From positions 316-64,315 of the forward strand of contig NZ_JAHLZF010000003.1 in the NCBI RefSeq assembly GCF_018967645.1: a stretch of 64,000 nucleotides of DNA. The letters are read 5' to 3'. Positions 43,513-52,791 of this stretch are shown piece after piece; position 1 is the first letter of the stretch; each line of letters begins with the position of its first letter. The position numbers and the translations under genes are program-made. The notes under the pieces are model-generated. The model did not search any database and was not told the DNA's origin. It worked only from the letters and a program-made list of their open reading frames with translations. The stretch comes from Allobacillus halotolerans (GTDB taxonomy: Bacteria > Bacillota > Bacilli > Bacillales > Alkalibacillaceae).

Positions 43513-44276
43513 ATACAAGTGTCCTGAAAAAAATTTGGAGACCATTCCTTGCCATCTTATTATTTATCGGGCTATGGGAAGTAGCGACACGACTTTTTTC
43601 CATTGAGGAATGGCTACTCCCTGCCCCTTCCGATATTGTGATGGAAGCTCGAAGTGTTATTCCGACATTTTTACCGCATCTACAATCAACCGTAACCTTA
43701 TCTGTTTCAGGCTTTCTCATCGGGACGACAGTCGGTTTAGGGGTGGCGACGATATTACATCTCATGCCGAGAGTTCGAGAAACGTTTTTTCCTTTTATTA
43801 TTATTTCTCAGAACATGCCGATTATCGTTCTGGCCCCGTTACTAGTAATCTGGTTCGGATTCAATGCGTTACCTAAGTTAATTATCATAACGCTAGCCTG
43901 TTTCTTTCCGATTGCCGTTTCCGCCTTAGGTGGGTTTACGCAAACAAACCGGGAGTTGGTCCACTATATGAAAATGATGGGTGCGAATAAAGCTCAGTTA
44001 TTCTGGAAATTGGAATTGCCACATGCCATTCCGTCGATTTTTTCAGGATTAAAAATCGCAGGAACATACAGCGTCATGGCAGCTGTCGTATCCGAATGGC
44101 TAGGTGCACAAAAAGGAATTGGGGTATTTATGACACTTGCCGCTTCTTCGTATCGAACATCACGCGTATTTGTAGCCATTATCGTTGCAATGATCATCAG
44201 CTTAGCCTTTTATGGACTGATTCTATTATTGGAGAAGTTTTTCATTCGCTGGCAGCAGAAGGGGGAAAACAATTAG
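43509..44276 (+). CDS. thiX: Thiamine-precursor ABC permease (ThiX-like)
   Basis: This 255-aa membrane protein has about six helices and the permease EAA-type loop MKMMGANKAQLFWKLELPHA. It belongs to the nitrate/taurinate/ThiX branch. Its start overlaps the preceding stop (ATGA), and the ATPase ATG follows its own stop with no gap, so translation is coupled. Confidence 0.88.
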   Translation: MNTSVLKKIWRPFLAILLFIGLWEVATRLFSIEEWLLPAPSDIVMEARSVIPTFLPHLQSTVTLSVSGFLIGTTVGLGVATILHLMPRVRETFFPFIIISQNMPIIVLAPLLVIWFGFNALPKLIIITLACFFPIAVSALGGFTQTNRELVHYMKMMGANKAQLFWKLELPHAIPSIFSGLKIAGTYSVMAAVVSEWLGAQKGIGVFMTLAASSYRTSRVFVAIIVAMIISLAFYGLILLLEKFFIRWQQKGENN

Positions 44277-45002
44277 ATGTTGGAATTACGTCATGTGAGT
44301 AAGTCATTTGGAAATAAACAAGTTCTACAGGAAATTTCACTTCATGTAGCGAATGGAGAGTTTGTTTCAGTAATCGGTCCCTCTGGAAGTGGAAAAAGTA
44401 CGATGTTTAGTCTGATTGGAGGCCTTCTTGAGCCAGATGCTGGTGAGATCTATTTAAGTGGAGAAAATATAACCAATAAACGCGGATTCATTAGTTATAT
44501 GCCACAGCAAGCTTCCTTGTTTCCATGGAGAACGATTATCGAAAATGTGTTAGTCGGGCAGGAACTACAAGGAAAGAAAGATTACGAACGAGCTGAAGCC
44601 ATGTTAGAAAGAGCAGGACTCGGTGATGTGATTCATGCGTATCCTCATGAGTTATCCGGTGGCATGAAACAGCGGGTCGCTTTCATCCGTGCTTTGTTAA
44701 GTCCACAATCATTGATGCTGCTCGATGAACCGTTCTCGGCTCTTGATGAGTTTACAAGAACCGATATGCAAAAGTGGCTTTTATCCATTTGGGAGGATGA
44801 CGAACAATCGATTCTCTTTATTACCCATAATATTGACGAGGCATTATTTCTGTCGGATAAAATTATTATCCTATCCGTCAACCCTGCAGAAATTAAAGAA
44901 GTCATTGAAGTCCCATTCAAGAGACCACGAGATGAAGAATTATTGCTTTCAGAAGAATTTCTTCAGTGGAAAAGAAAGATTATGGATGTCATTCAATATT
45001 AA
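44277..45002 (+). CDS. thiZ: Thiamine-precursor ABC ATPase (ThiZ-like)
   Basis: This 241-aa ABC ATPase has Walker A GPSGSGKST, signature LSGGMKQRVAF, Walker B LMLLDEPFSALDE and switch His in FITHNIDEA. It directly abuts the permease gene, with GGGGGAA as the binding site. The neighbours and the TPP riboswitch set the cargo as a thiamine precursor. Confidence 0.9.
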   Translation: MLELRHVSKSFGNKQVLQEISLHVANGEFVSVIGPSGSGKSTMFSLIGGLLEPDAGEIYLSGENITNKRGFISYMPQQASLFPWRTIIENVLVGQELQGKKDYERAEAMLERAGLGDVIHAYPHELSGGMKQRVAFIRALLSPQSLMLLDEPFSALDEFTRTDMQKWLLSIWEDDEQSILFITHNIDEALFLSDKIIILSVNPAEIKEVIEVPFKRPRDEELLLSEEFLQWKRKIMDVIQY

Positions 45003-45026
45003 ACAGATCAATGAGGAGGAATGATG

Positions 45027-45623
45027 ATGCAAAATCAATCTTGTAGTAATCAAACCGTTAGCGCGAGTTTTTCCATTCACCCGATGAGTGATGATTTTAA
45101 GGACATCATTCTCGGCGCGTTAGATGAAGTCGATACATCAAACGTCTGGTTGGAAACAGATGATGTTTCAACCAGTGTACGCGGGATGTCCACTCATGTT
45201 TTCGACGTAACAAAAGCGTTATTTATACATGCGGCAAAGACCGGGAAACATGTTGCATTCCAAGCAACTTATATGTGTGGATGCCCAGGAGATCCCGGTG
45301 AAAACACTAACCTTGAGGTTGATGAAATCCCGCTGAACAAAGAAAAAGTAGAAGATACAAAACAGTACGTTGCAGCGAAGTTCTCCCTCTACCCTTTAGG
45401 TGGCGGAGATTACATGGACCTTATTTTTCAACAAATCGAAGCAATGAAAACGTTTGTTACTGTTTCTTCTGCCCCTGTAGCAACGCGCCTAGAAGGTGAA
45501 GCAATCCAAGTATTCAATGGCTTGGAAAAGGTATTTAATGCGACGGTTGAAGGTGGATCTAGTCATACCGTCATGACCGTTTCTATTTCAGCGAATAGTC
45601 CGTCGCATACAGATAAAGTGTAA
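45027..45623 (+). CDS. ykoF: YkoF-like thiamine/HMP-binding protein
   Basis: This 198-aa protein is a tandem duplication: ASFSIHPMSDDFKDIILGAL and AKFSLYPLGGGDYMDLIFQQ open the two halves. The tail VMTVSISANSPS is a known YkoF signature. YkoF binds thiamine/HMP in the cytosol. Three ATGs stand in a row; the third (45027) has the best distance from GAGGAGG. Confidence 0.9.
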   Translation: MQNQSCSNQTVSASFSIHPMSDDFKDIILGALDEVDTSNVWLETDDVSTSVRGMSTHVFDVTKALFIHAAKTGKHVAFQATYMCGCPGDPGENTNLEVDEIPLNKEKVEDTKQYVAAKFSLYPLGGGDYMDLIFQQIEAMKTFVTVSSAPVATRLEGEAIQVFNGLEKVFNATVEGGSSHTVMTVSISANSPSHTDKV

Positions 45624-45681
45624 GCTCATCGTAATTAGAAAAGAGACCAGAGACCACGAGATAGTGTAATCTAAACTGTGT

Positions 45682-45729
45682 AAGTAGAAGAACGTTCGGC
45701 TTCTACTTGCCGGCTTGGTTTTTTTATTT
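45682..45729 (+). terminator. Terminator behind the thiamine operon
   Basis: AAGTAGAAG pairs with CTTCTACTT; a run of seven T residues follows about 15 bp later. Confidence 0.65.
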
Positions 45730-46030
45730 ACTTAGAATGATTATATATATAATTGAAGAAATTTAAATGACGGAATTAAGCGTAATCCTAAATCAGTGAA
45801 TTGGGGCTAGAGGATGAAGTAATTTCATTCCGCGGCCGAGTCGTGTACTGGCTAAACCAAAGTGCACAGTTGCCCGTTCTAATCCTACATTTACTATAAC
45901 AGAAGCTTAACCATTGATTAGACATGTAGTAACTATTACACTCATTATAGAATTTAAATATATAACAACTTGAAAGAGATTGTAATATACCGATCGAACT
46001 TTTCACATGACTGCAAGATTGGAGGCTTCT
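45730..46030. other. Leader region before metN, no known riboswitch seen
   Basis: The SAM-box and T-box landmarks are absent. A short plus-strand open stretch (about 45799-45892, reading GLEDEVISFRGRVVYWLNQS) looks protein-like, but I cannot place it; it may be a gene relic. Confidence 0.35.
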
Positions 46031-46780
46031 ATGATTAGTTTACAGAATGTTACCAAACGATACGGCGCGTTTAAAGCGATTCAATCCATATCATTAAACA
46101 TTAAACCTGGGGAAATCCACGGTATTATTGGCTCGAGTGGCGCAGGAAAATCTACATTATTGCGTATGATGAATTTACTTGAAAAACCTGATGAGGGCGA
46201 TGTCATTATTAACAATAAAAAAATCAATCATTTAAAAGGCAAAGAGATTCGAAATATACGCCAGTCGTTAGGCATGATTTTTCAAGGATTTCATTTAGTC
46301 GGCAACAAAACGGTTTTTGATAATGTCGCTGTGCCATTAGAAATTGCCAAAATAGCAAAAAAGAACCGAACAGAACGCGTGATGGAGAGCTTGCGTTTCG
46401 TCGGTCTTGAAGCCTATAAAGATAAGTATCCTAGACAACTTAGTGGGGGACAAAAACAGCGTGTCGCTATTGCACGTGCCATTGTTAATAATCCTAGCGT
46501 TTTGTTATGTGACGAGCCAACATCATCACTTGATCCAACAACGACAATGGAAATACTTGAGGTACTAAAGCAAATTAATCAGCAACTTAACGTAACCATC
46601 ATCATTGTGAGTCATGAGATGGAAGTCATTAGAAGCCTCTCTGAGCGAGTAACAGTGATGGAAGATGGTCAAATTTATGAGGTAGTAGAAATAGAGCCGA
46701 CAGGTGTAAATAAAAGTAAGAAAGGGGCAGCAACATTTGTCGAACAGCTGAAGTCAGGAGGTGATTCCAATCCTTCCTGA
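46031..46780 (+). CDS. metN: Methionine-type ABC transporter, ATP-binding protein
   Basis: This 249-aa ATPase has Walker A GSSGAGKST, signature LSGGQKQRVAIARA, Walker B LLCDEPTSSLDP and IVSHEMEVI, with the MetN-type opening MISLQNVTKRYG. GGAGG precedes ATG 46031. The permease and binding-protein genes follow, which fits MetNIQ. The C-terminal ACT-like regulatory domain of long MetN proteins is missing. Confidence 0.88.
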   Translation: MISLQNVTKRYGAFKAIQSISLNIKPGEIHGIIGSSGAGKSTLLRMMNLLEKPDEGDVIINNKKINHLKGKEIRNIRQSLGMIFQGFHLVGNKTVFDNVAVPLEIAKIAKKNRTERVMESLRFVGLEAYKDKYPRQLSGGQKQRVAIARAIVNNPSVLLCDEPTSSLDPTTTMEILEVLKQINQQLNVTIIIVSHEMEVIRSLSERVTVMEDGQIYEVVEIEPTGVNKSKKGAATFVEQLKSGGDSNPS

Positions 46781-47435
46781 AGTATTAGTGGAGTATCAAT
46801 CTGAGATTTGGGAGTCGATTGTCGAATCATCTATTATGGTAGGTTTTTCAGTATTAGCGGCATTGTTAGTTGGACTACCCATTGGAACATTTTTATTTCT
46901 ATGTCGTAAGGGACAATTACTAGAGAACAGACTCGTTTTTTCATCTTTAAATTTACTCGTGAACATTATTCGTTCATTCCCATTTTTACTACTCGTAATT
47001 TTTATGATCCCATTTACGCGATTTGTTATGGGAACTGCAATAGGTACAGCTGCCGCAACACTTCCTATGATGGTGATTGCCATTGCACACTACTCACGAC
47101 TTGTGGAGCAATCCCTACTCGATGTACCAAAGGGGGTGATTCAAGCAGCTGTCTCGATGGGAGCATCCGTTAAAGATATTATTTTTAAGTTTTTATATGT
47201 TGAATCACGTTCTGCCCTCGTTTTAAGTATGACGACATCCACAATTAGTTTTATTTCCTATTCAACGATTATGGGGGTTGTCGGTGGTGGCGGAATTGGG
47301 GACTTTGCCATTCGATATGGTTATTTACAATATCGAACAGATTTAATGGTTTATATCATTATCATTATCGTGATATTTGTACAAATTATCCAATATTCAG
47401 GGATAACCTTAGCAAGAAAAATAGATAAAAGGTAG
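46761..47435 (+). CDS. metI: Methionine-type ABC transporter, permease
   Basis: This 224-aa permease has five or six helices and the loop VSMGASVKDIIFKFLYVE; LNIIRSFPFLLLVIFMIP is typical of MetI. The start is doubtful. GTG 46761 is the first candidate, but it lies inside an almost complete anti-16S match (AGGAGGTGATTCC); the site would suit a codon near 46770, where only ATC is found, or later GTG 46788. It overlaps metN by 20 bp in the form given. Confidence 0.85.
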   Translation: MIPILPEVLVEYQSEIWESIVESSIMVGFSVLAALLVGLPIGTFLFLCRKGQLLENRLVFSSLNLLVNIIRSFPFLLLVIFMIPFTRFVMGTAIGTAAATLPMMVIAIAHYSRLVEQSLLDVPKGVIQAAVSMGASVKDIIFKFLYVESRSALVLSMTTSTISFISYSTIMGVVGGGGIGDFAIRYGYLQYRTDLMVYIIIIIVIFVQIIQYSGITLARKIDKR

Positions 47436-47452
47436 AAAGAAGGGAACAATCT

Positions 47453-48274
47453 ATGAAAAAATCACTATTAGTAATTATGATCGCTCTCGTAACATTTCTA
47501 GTTGCATGTAGTGGCGATGATCAAACAGATAATAATGCAAATGAAGAAAATGACGTACAAACATTAAGAGTTGCAGCTGTTGAGTCACCAATGACAGATG
47601 TTGTAGAAATTGCAAAAGAACTTCTCGCCGAAGATGGTATTGAGGTAGAAGTTGTTGAGATGGGCGATTACATACAGCCAAATGAAGCACTAAAAAACAA
47701 AGAGATCGATGCAAACTTTTCACAACATGTACCATTCATGCAACAATTTAATGAAAATGCCGATGGTAACTTAGTTGACGTTCAACCGATTTATTTTGCT
47801 AACTTCGGCCTTTATGCAGATGGATATGAAAGTATTGATGAATTACCAGATGACATAACAATTGGTATTGCCAATGACCCATCTAATGTGGATCGTTCTT
47901 TACGCTTATTAGCATCCCATGGTTTGATTGAGCTAAATGAGATTGACGGAGAGCAATATGGATTAGATGATATTATCGATGAATCACACAACTTCAGTTT
48001 TGAACAAACAGAAATTGCTTCGTTATCACGTTTATATGAAGATGTGGATGGAGTTATTATGAACCCAACACATGCGAGCCATTTAGATTTAACACCAGCT
48101 GATGATGCACTTATCACAGAAAAAGAAGATAACAAATTTGCGATTACATTAGTAGCCCGCGAAGATAATGCGGATTCTGAATTAATTCAAAAGTTAAGGG
48201 AAGCAATGACAAGTGAAGAGGTAAGAGAGTTTCTAACGGGACGTGAAGGAGAATCAGCTGTACCGGCATTTTAA
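47453..48274 (+). CDS. metQ: Methionine-type ABC transporter, binding lipoprotein
   Basis: This 273-aa NlpA/MetQ-family lipoprotein has the lipobox LVACS. Mature motifs are LRVAAVESPMTDVVEIAKEL, NFSQHVPFMQQFN and GIANDPSNVDRSLRLL (the family DPSN/DATN site). It is the last gene of the metNIQ operon. D- or L-methionine is the usual cargo; peptides or cysteine derivatives are possible. Confidence 0.88.
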   Translation: MKKSLLVIMIALVTFLVACSGDDQTDNNANEENDVQTLRVAAVESPMTDVVEIAKELLAEDGIEVEVVEMGDYIQPNEALKNKEIDANFSQHVPFMQQFNENADGNLVDVQPIYFANFGLYADGYESIDELPDDITIGIANDPSNVDRSLRLLASHGLIELNEIDGEQYGLDDIIDESHNFSFEQTEIASLSRLYEDVDGVIMNPTHASHLDLTPADDALITEKEDNKFAITLVAREDNADSELIQKLREAMTSEEVREFLTGREGESAVPAF

Positions 48275-48293
48275 TAAGAAAATCTCATTTATT

Positions 48294-48330
48294 TAGAAGT
48301 GTACCGAGAAAGTAGGTACGCTTCTATTTT
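48294..48330 (+). terminator. Terminator behind metQ
   Basis: TAGAAGTGTACC pairs with GGTACGCTTCTA, followed by TTTTG. Confidence 0.75.
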
Positions 48331-48476
48331 GATTCGTAGTAGAAACATACGCGGAAGTGATCATACAATTATTTCTTCAGATTATTATTTTCAATAAATT
48401 TATCAAAGTCGTTAGAGGTATTTTGAACAATGCGAAGTTGTGTAACCGTCAAGTAGAAATGAACATTTTCTGCTCA

Positions 48477-48690
48477 TTAATTTTGAACACTTTTCTCTTG
48501 AAACAAAGGTTGCCTATATTTAATTCGATGACTGGCCCCATTTAAATGAACAACCTCTGAGCGATGGAGGAGGCGATCTAGGATCGCCGTTGTTATTCCT
48601 TGGTCACCAAGCAGCTCTCCCCATTCATCAGGTCCTTTATTCGACGTTAATATGATTGAGCTCCGTTCGTATAGGTGATTGATTAAATGA
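48477..48690 (-). pseudogene. istB: 3' remnant of an IS21-family istB gene
   Basis: On the minus strand the frame reads LINHLYERSSIILTSNKGPD, GELLGDQGITTAILDRLLHR and SEVVHLNGASHRIKYRQPLF, then stops at 48477. This is the C-terminal end of the IstB ATPase that assists the IstA transposase. The N-terminal two-thirds, istA and the terminal repeats are not found, so it is a dead fragment. Confidence 0.85.
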
Positions 48691-48893
48691 AAGGATTAAG
48701 TTTAATTGATCAGGAAACTCACGAACTCAGTTACAATGTTGAAAACGTGGTTGCTTATCTTAAAGCCGTGAAAAAATGCATTTACCATAGCAGGAACAAA
48801 GAATGGAAAGTCTCATGGATGCGGTAATACAGCTATGAGTTAACAGACGATAGTCAAAGTTTGCTACTGATTGAAGCGGGTGCTGAAATATAG
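48687..48893 (+). pseudogene. Short decayed reading frame with internal TAA
   Basis: From ATG 48687 the frame reads MKGLSLIDQETHELSYNVEN and ends KVSWMR at TAA 48825, then goes on in the same frame as YSYELTDDSQSLLLIEAGAEI to TAG 48891. The continuity suggests a broken gene. It abuts the istB fragment. I do not recognise the family. Confidence 0.4.
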
Positions 48894-48912
48894 TGAGCAC
48901 TCGCTTTTTTTA
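48875..48912 (+). terminator. Terminator, probably used from both sides
   Basis: AGCGGGTGCT pairs with AGCACTCGCT, followed by seven T residues. Confidence 0.8.
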
Positions 48913-49263
48913 ATTTTTATGTTTTTTAACTCCTCTATTGTCAATAAAAAAACCTAGAACAATAACAATCCAAATATACGGTTCAGTTAATGAAATCCCG
49001 GCTTGTGACTCCCCTCCAGCTATTGAGAAAATAATAATTAGCGATATCGTATAAAAAATTAGGAACCTACCAAATTTATTTGAGCTTTCATCTGTATCTA
49101 CAATTTTACTTAGAAACCCTGCGATAATTAGCAATATTAATGCAAACCAAAATACTTGGGAGGACCAGTCCGGCAAATTAGGTTGCGGAAAGAAATCTAA
49201 AAACAATGCAGTAGTAAATATTGCAATTAGAGTAATTTCAATGATTTTTAGGATTGTCTTCAT
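48910..49263 (-). CDS. Small four-helix membrane protein (117 aa)
   Basis: It has four hydrophobic segments and a short charged loop DTDESSNKFGR between helices 2 and 3, with a basic tail GVKKHKN. GGGGAGAAC precedes the start. No family was recognised. A lone gene between relics and the lactate oxidase family gene. Confidence 0.55.
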   Translation of the reverse strand: MKTILKIIEITLIAIFTTALFLDFFPQPNLPDWSSQVFWFALILLIIAGFLSKIVDTDESSNKFGRFLIFYTISLIIIFSIAGGESQAGISLTEPYIWIVIVLGFFIDNRGVKKHKN

Positions 49264-49342
49264 ATAACGGTTCTCCCCAACTCATAATCACGTGTTTTTA
49301 AAATGAAGAAGCAGCCAACAAAGCTGCTTCTCCCACAATTGC

Positions 49343-50509
49343 CTACTCCATTTCCCTCAGTAACGAAGGATCCAACTGACTTACCGAACTTTGACCTGTC
49401 AATCCTAACGTAATATCCAAATCAGCAAGCATATTTTGCATGACTTCTTTTACGCCTTTTTGACCAGCAACCGCTAAACCATACATCAATGGCCTTCCGA
49501 CAAGTACTGCTTTTGCTCCGAGTGCCATTGCTTTTATAATGTCCGACCCGCGCCGGATTCCACTATCCATTAATACCGGTACTTTATCTCCCACAGCTTC
49601 TACTACCTTAGGAAGTGCATCCAGTGCTCCGACCGCACCATCCACCTGGCGTCCACCATGGTTGGACACAATGATGCCATCGACACCCTTCTCTACAGCA
49701 AGCTTAGCATCACTTTCATGTAAAATACCTTTTAGAATGATTGGTAGATTTGTATGTTCACGCAAAAAGTCGATATCATCCCACGTTAAGCTTGTATTAC
49801 CAAATACTTTCGTCCAATGCATAACGGCAGCTTGAGGATCCTCTTGTGGTGATTTTTCTAACTTAGACAGAAAAGCCGGATCGGTGAAGTAATTTCCTAC
49901 TCCCTCACCTGCTAAGAATGGTAAGTATACATTTTTTAAATCATACTCTCGCCACGCCATCATTGGTGTGTCCAATGTCACCACAATAGCAGAGTATCCA
50001 GAATTTTCGGCGCGTTTTAGGAAACTTGCCGCAATCTCAGGGTCTCTACTCCAGTATAGTTGAAACCAACGTGGAGCATCTCCCATCGCCTCTGCGATCT
50101 TTTCCATCGGCACACTAGAGGCTGAACTTGCGATATAGGGAACACCCATTTCAGCGGATGCCAGTGCCGAGCCAATTTCCCCTTCTTCATGAATGATCGA
50201 TTGAACGCCGATTGGTGCTTGTAAAATAGGGAACGGATACTTCTGACCAAAAAGGTCAACCGATAGATCACGTTGATCCACATTTCTTAGCATGCGTGGA
50301 ATAACTTCTCGATTTGTAAACGCTTTCAAATTTGCCTGCATTGTCTTTTCGCTTCCTGCCCCACCCGCAATATAATAATAAGGACCATCTGCTAATTTCT
50401 TACGGGCTAGTTCTTCCCACTCCTCAAGTATGACTGGAAATCTGTCAGGATCCGGGTTTTGCATCGTTGAATAAATTTGATACTGAATCTTATTTCCGAT
50501 ATTCTCCAA
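49343..50509 (-). CDS. FMN-dependent alpha-hydroxyacid oxidase (lactate 2-monooxygenase/oxidase family)
   Basis: This 388-aa TIM-barrel flavoenzyme has YYIAGGAGSEKTMQAN (substrate Tyr), the FMN strand QAPIGVQSI, the Tyr in FQLYWS, LKGIL (FMN Lys), the catalytic His/Arg in SNHGGRQVDGA and the phosphate site MDSGIRRGSDI and LVGRPLMYGL. The length and order suit lactate 2-monooxygenase-like proteins. There is no membrane anchor. The electron acceptor is probably O2, but a quinone-linked dehydrogenase cannot be excluded. GGGGGATAAGT precedes the start. Confidence 0.88.
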   Translation of the reverse strand: MENIGNKIQYQIYSTMQNPDPDRFPVILEEWEELARKKLADGPYYYIAGGAGSEKTMQANLKAFTNREVIPRMLRNVDQRDLSVDLFGQKYPFPILQAPIGVQSIIHEEGEIGSALASAEMGVPYIASSASSVPMEKIAEAMGDAPRWFQLYWSRDPEIAASFLKRAENSGYSAIVVTLDTPMMAWREYDLKNVYLPFLAGEGVGNYFTDPAFLSKLEKSPQEDPQAAVMHWTKVFGNTSLTWDDIDFLREHTNLPIILKGILHESDAKLAVEKGVDGIIVSNHGGRQVDGAVGALDALPKVVEAVGDKVPVLMDSGIRRGSDIIKAMALGAKAVLVGRPLMYGLAVAGQKGVKEVMQNMLADLDITLGLTGQSSVSQLDPSLLREME

Positions 50510-50792
50510 TGTACTTATCCCCCTTTTTATTGCTATATACCTATTCTAATATAGTATATCACGGATATGTGGGAATTTTCTAACTTTTGGCGATTTTCCA
50601 CATGGAGTGTAATATCTTGAGTTAAAATTTGATACAATTCTGCGATAGCTTTTTGGGTCACTCAATCGGTCTCGTTCTATTACACCATTTATATGTTGAT
50701 TATCTTAACAACAACAGAACTAATGTTCTTGTTGAATTGGGCCGTAGAAAAATATAAAAGGCGTATGTATGTTGGTAGCAGGAGGGGATCAG

Positions 50793-51806
50793 ATGTTAAT
50801 TGAAAAATATGTGTTCATCGATTTTAAAGACTTTTGTAAAAAACACTTCAAAAAGAATCGAGAAAGTAAAAGTATTGAGTTTTTACAGGCATTAAAGGAG
50901 TACGATCGATCACTTTTCCGGGCCATTGAAAAAACGGTTGGAAAACGAAAAATGAAATCGTATATCGGTCGTTTGTTACGTAGCATTAGAGGTGAAGGGT
51001 GGCTTTCCTATGAAGAAAAAACGTGGATCACAAAACCGAAGTGGGGATATTGCACTTATTGTTTCACTCCATTAGATGTTATCTACCTCATTGACATCGA
51101 TCATCACCAATATTGTGATACGAATTGCTTTGATGATCACGAGGCAGTTTCTCATTACGATAGTTATGCAGATGATTATGTGTTCTTATTTTGGGATTTT
51201 GAAAAATTGAAAGAAAGATATTCTTATTTTTTGAACGGATCTTTTCCAAAAAACTTTAAGACACATTTGGATCTAATGATCATTGTGAGAGATATTCATA
51301 ACGTTCTTTACAACGATGATTATTCAGATGTTTTATGGAACGGTGGAGACGATGGCCCTGTCGCAAGAGAAATGAATCGAATGATCACGATATTAAAGAG
51401 CGATGCGGAAAAATTAGAGAAATTAACGGAACAATGTAAACAAAAACTTCCCGAGACTAATGAACGCTTTGCAATTGTGGTCAGTGACTCAATCATGCGG
51501 AGAAGAAAAAGACCTGAAGTGTTGCGAGACTTCATCCATAAACACCGCAAATACCGCGATAAAGAAAATAAAAATAAATGGATAACGAATGATCCGATGC
51601 AACGATTGAATTGGCATGATGATTTAACTGCTATTGAGGAGTTAGAGTCCGAAGTTTCAATTGTCAATGAAATCAATTGCCCTGACTGTAATCAAATGAT
51701 TAGTAGTGATGAAAATACCTACCGGGTGCCTGATGGCTATTATTATTGTGAAGATTGCTATCAGGAATTAGATTTTTACTACAAACTTAAGGAGGAATGG
51801 CTGTGA
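50793..51806 (+). CDS. Unknown protein with two zinc-ribbon-like Cys clusters
   Basis: This protein of about 337 aa has CTYCFTPL...HHQYCDTNCF near residue 90 and CPDCNQ...YYCEDCY at the C-terminus, each a probable zinc site. A helical middle contains a basic patch (SIMRRRKRPEVLRDF). ATG 50793 follows GGAGGGG. Its stop overlaps the start of the MORN-repeat gene (GTGA), so the two products are made together. I know no family for it. Nucleic-acid binding is possible because of the zinc ribbons and basic stretches, but this is inference. Confidence 0.7.
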   Translation: MLIEKYVFIDFKDFCKKHFKKNRESKSIEFLQALKEYDRSLFRAIEKTVGKRKMKSYIGRLLRSIRGEGWLSYEEKTWITKPKWGYCTYCFTPLDVIYLIDIDHHQYCDTNCFDDHEAVSHYDSYADDYVFLFWDFEKLKERYSYFLNGSFPKNFKTHLDLMIIVRDIHNVLYNDDYSDVLWNGGDDGPVAREMNRMITILKSDAEKLEKLTEQCKQKLPETNERFAIVVSDSIMRRRKRPEVLRDFIHKHRKYRDKENKNKWITNDPMQRLNWHDDLTAIEELESEVSIVNEINCPDCNQMISSDENTYRVPDGYYYCEDCYQELDFYYKLKEEWL

Positions 51807-52510
51807 TTGAAAAAGTAGTGTGGTATGAACCCTTACTCGAAACCAAGCTTTACGAAGGAGAAGCAATGGATCAAAAAATGCATGGGTACGGCAAACTATA
51901 CTACCCGGAGAATGTTAATGATCCGGAGAATCAGCCCTTACGTTACGAAGGTTACTTTCACCAGGACATCATGCATGGTTTTGGAACCCTTTATCGACGT
52001 AATGGAATAAAGATTTATGAAGGCGATTGGCATCAAGGTTTGTATGAAGGGTACGGCAAACTATTTAATGACCTTGGTAAGATGACTTACGAAGGTGAAT
52101 TTAAAAATGGCTTGAAGCTAATTGATTTTGAAGCAAGGAAAGAAGGGATTCACCAAGAATACTACGATAACGGCGTATTAAAATACAACGGAGAATGGAA
52201 AGATGGCTATAAGAACGGATATGGTAAAGCGTATTGGCAAGACGGCACGTTGTGGTATGAAGGTGAGTTCAAAGATGATAAGCCACATGGATATGGGAAA
52301 ATGTATTATTATTCTGGAATACTTCGTTATGAAGGACAGCTTGAAGACATGCAGTATGTCGGGTGGGGAAAAGAGTATTTTAAGAATGGGGACTTGAAAT
52401 TTGAAGGAACCCAGAAAAAGAACCCCCGCTTCTTCTATGGCGTAAGGAGTTACGAGGTCGGTATTCTATATGATGAAGATGGGGAGATTCGTTATGAAGG
52501 GAGGTTTTGA
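51803..52510 (+). CDS. MORN-repeat protein
   Basis: This 235-aa protein is made of about eight MORN-type repeats, for example MHGYGKLYYP, MHGFGTLYRRNG, YEGYGKLFND, KNGYGKAYWQDG and PHGYGKMYYYSG, each followed by (R/W)YEG(E/D/Q). There is no signal peptide. GTG 51803 has AAGGAGG at the right distance; the ATG at 51797 is too close. Some bacterial MORN proteins are annotated as YwqK-type antitoxins. Together with the coupled zinc-ribbon gene this looks like a two-protein unit of unknown role. Confidence 0.8.
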   Translation: MIEKVVWYEPLLETKLYEGEAMDQKMHGYGKLYYPENVNDPENQPLRYEGYFHQDIMHGFGTLYRRNGIKIYEGDWHQGLYEGYGKLFNDLGKMTYEGEFKNGLKLIDFEARKEGIHQEYYDNGVLKYNGEWKDGYKNGYGKAYWQDGTLWYEGEFKDDKPHGYGKMYYYSGILRYEGQLEDMQYVGWGKEYFKNGDLKFEGTQKKNPRFFYGVRSYEVGILYDEDGEIRYEGRF

Positions 52511-52791
52511 TGTTATTGAAATTGAGGAAACATCTACCCTATTGATTCAAATTAAGTGTTACGATTCTAATTTTAAGTTTAATTTTAAAAATTCTCTTGA
52601 GCATGAAGTTTGAAACGGTATAGTTATGATATAATATAAATATTCAGTTATCACACAAGAGAGTAATACATATTTGTCATAAAAGACCAAATAAACTAAG
52701 AACCAACTAATTTAGGTTTTTAAAATATTCAATATTTTAAATGAAAACAATTCATTATAAACTCTATACAAACTTTTATGAGGTAATGAAT

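Noticed and set aside
45740..46030. SAM riboswitch or T-box before metN
   Set aside because: None of the conserved core sequences of either element could be found.
49539..49835. 98-aa plus-strand open frame
   Set aside because: It is antisense to the conserved FMN-binding half of the hydroxyacid oxidase gene.
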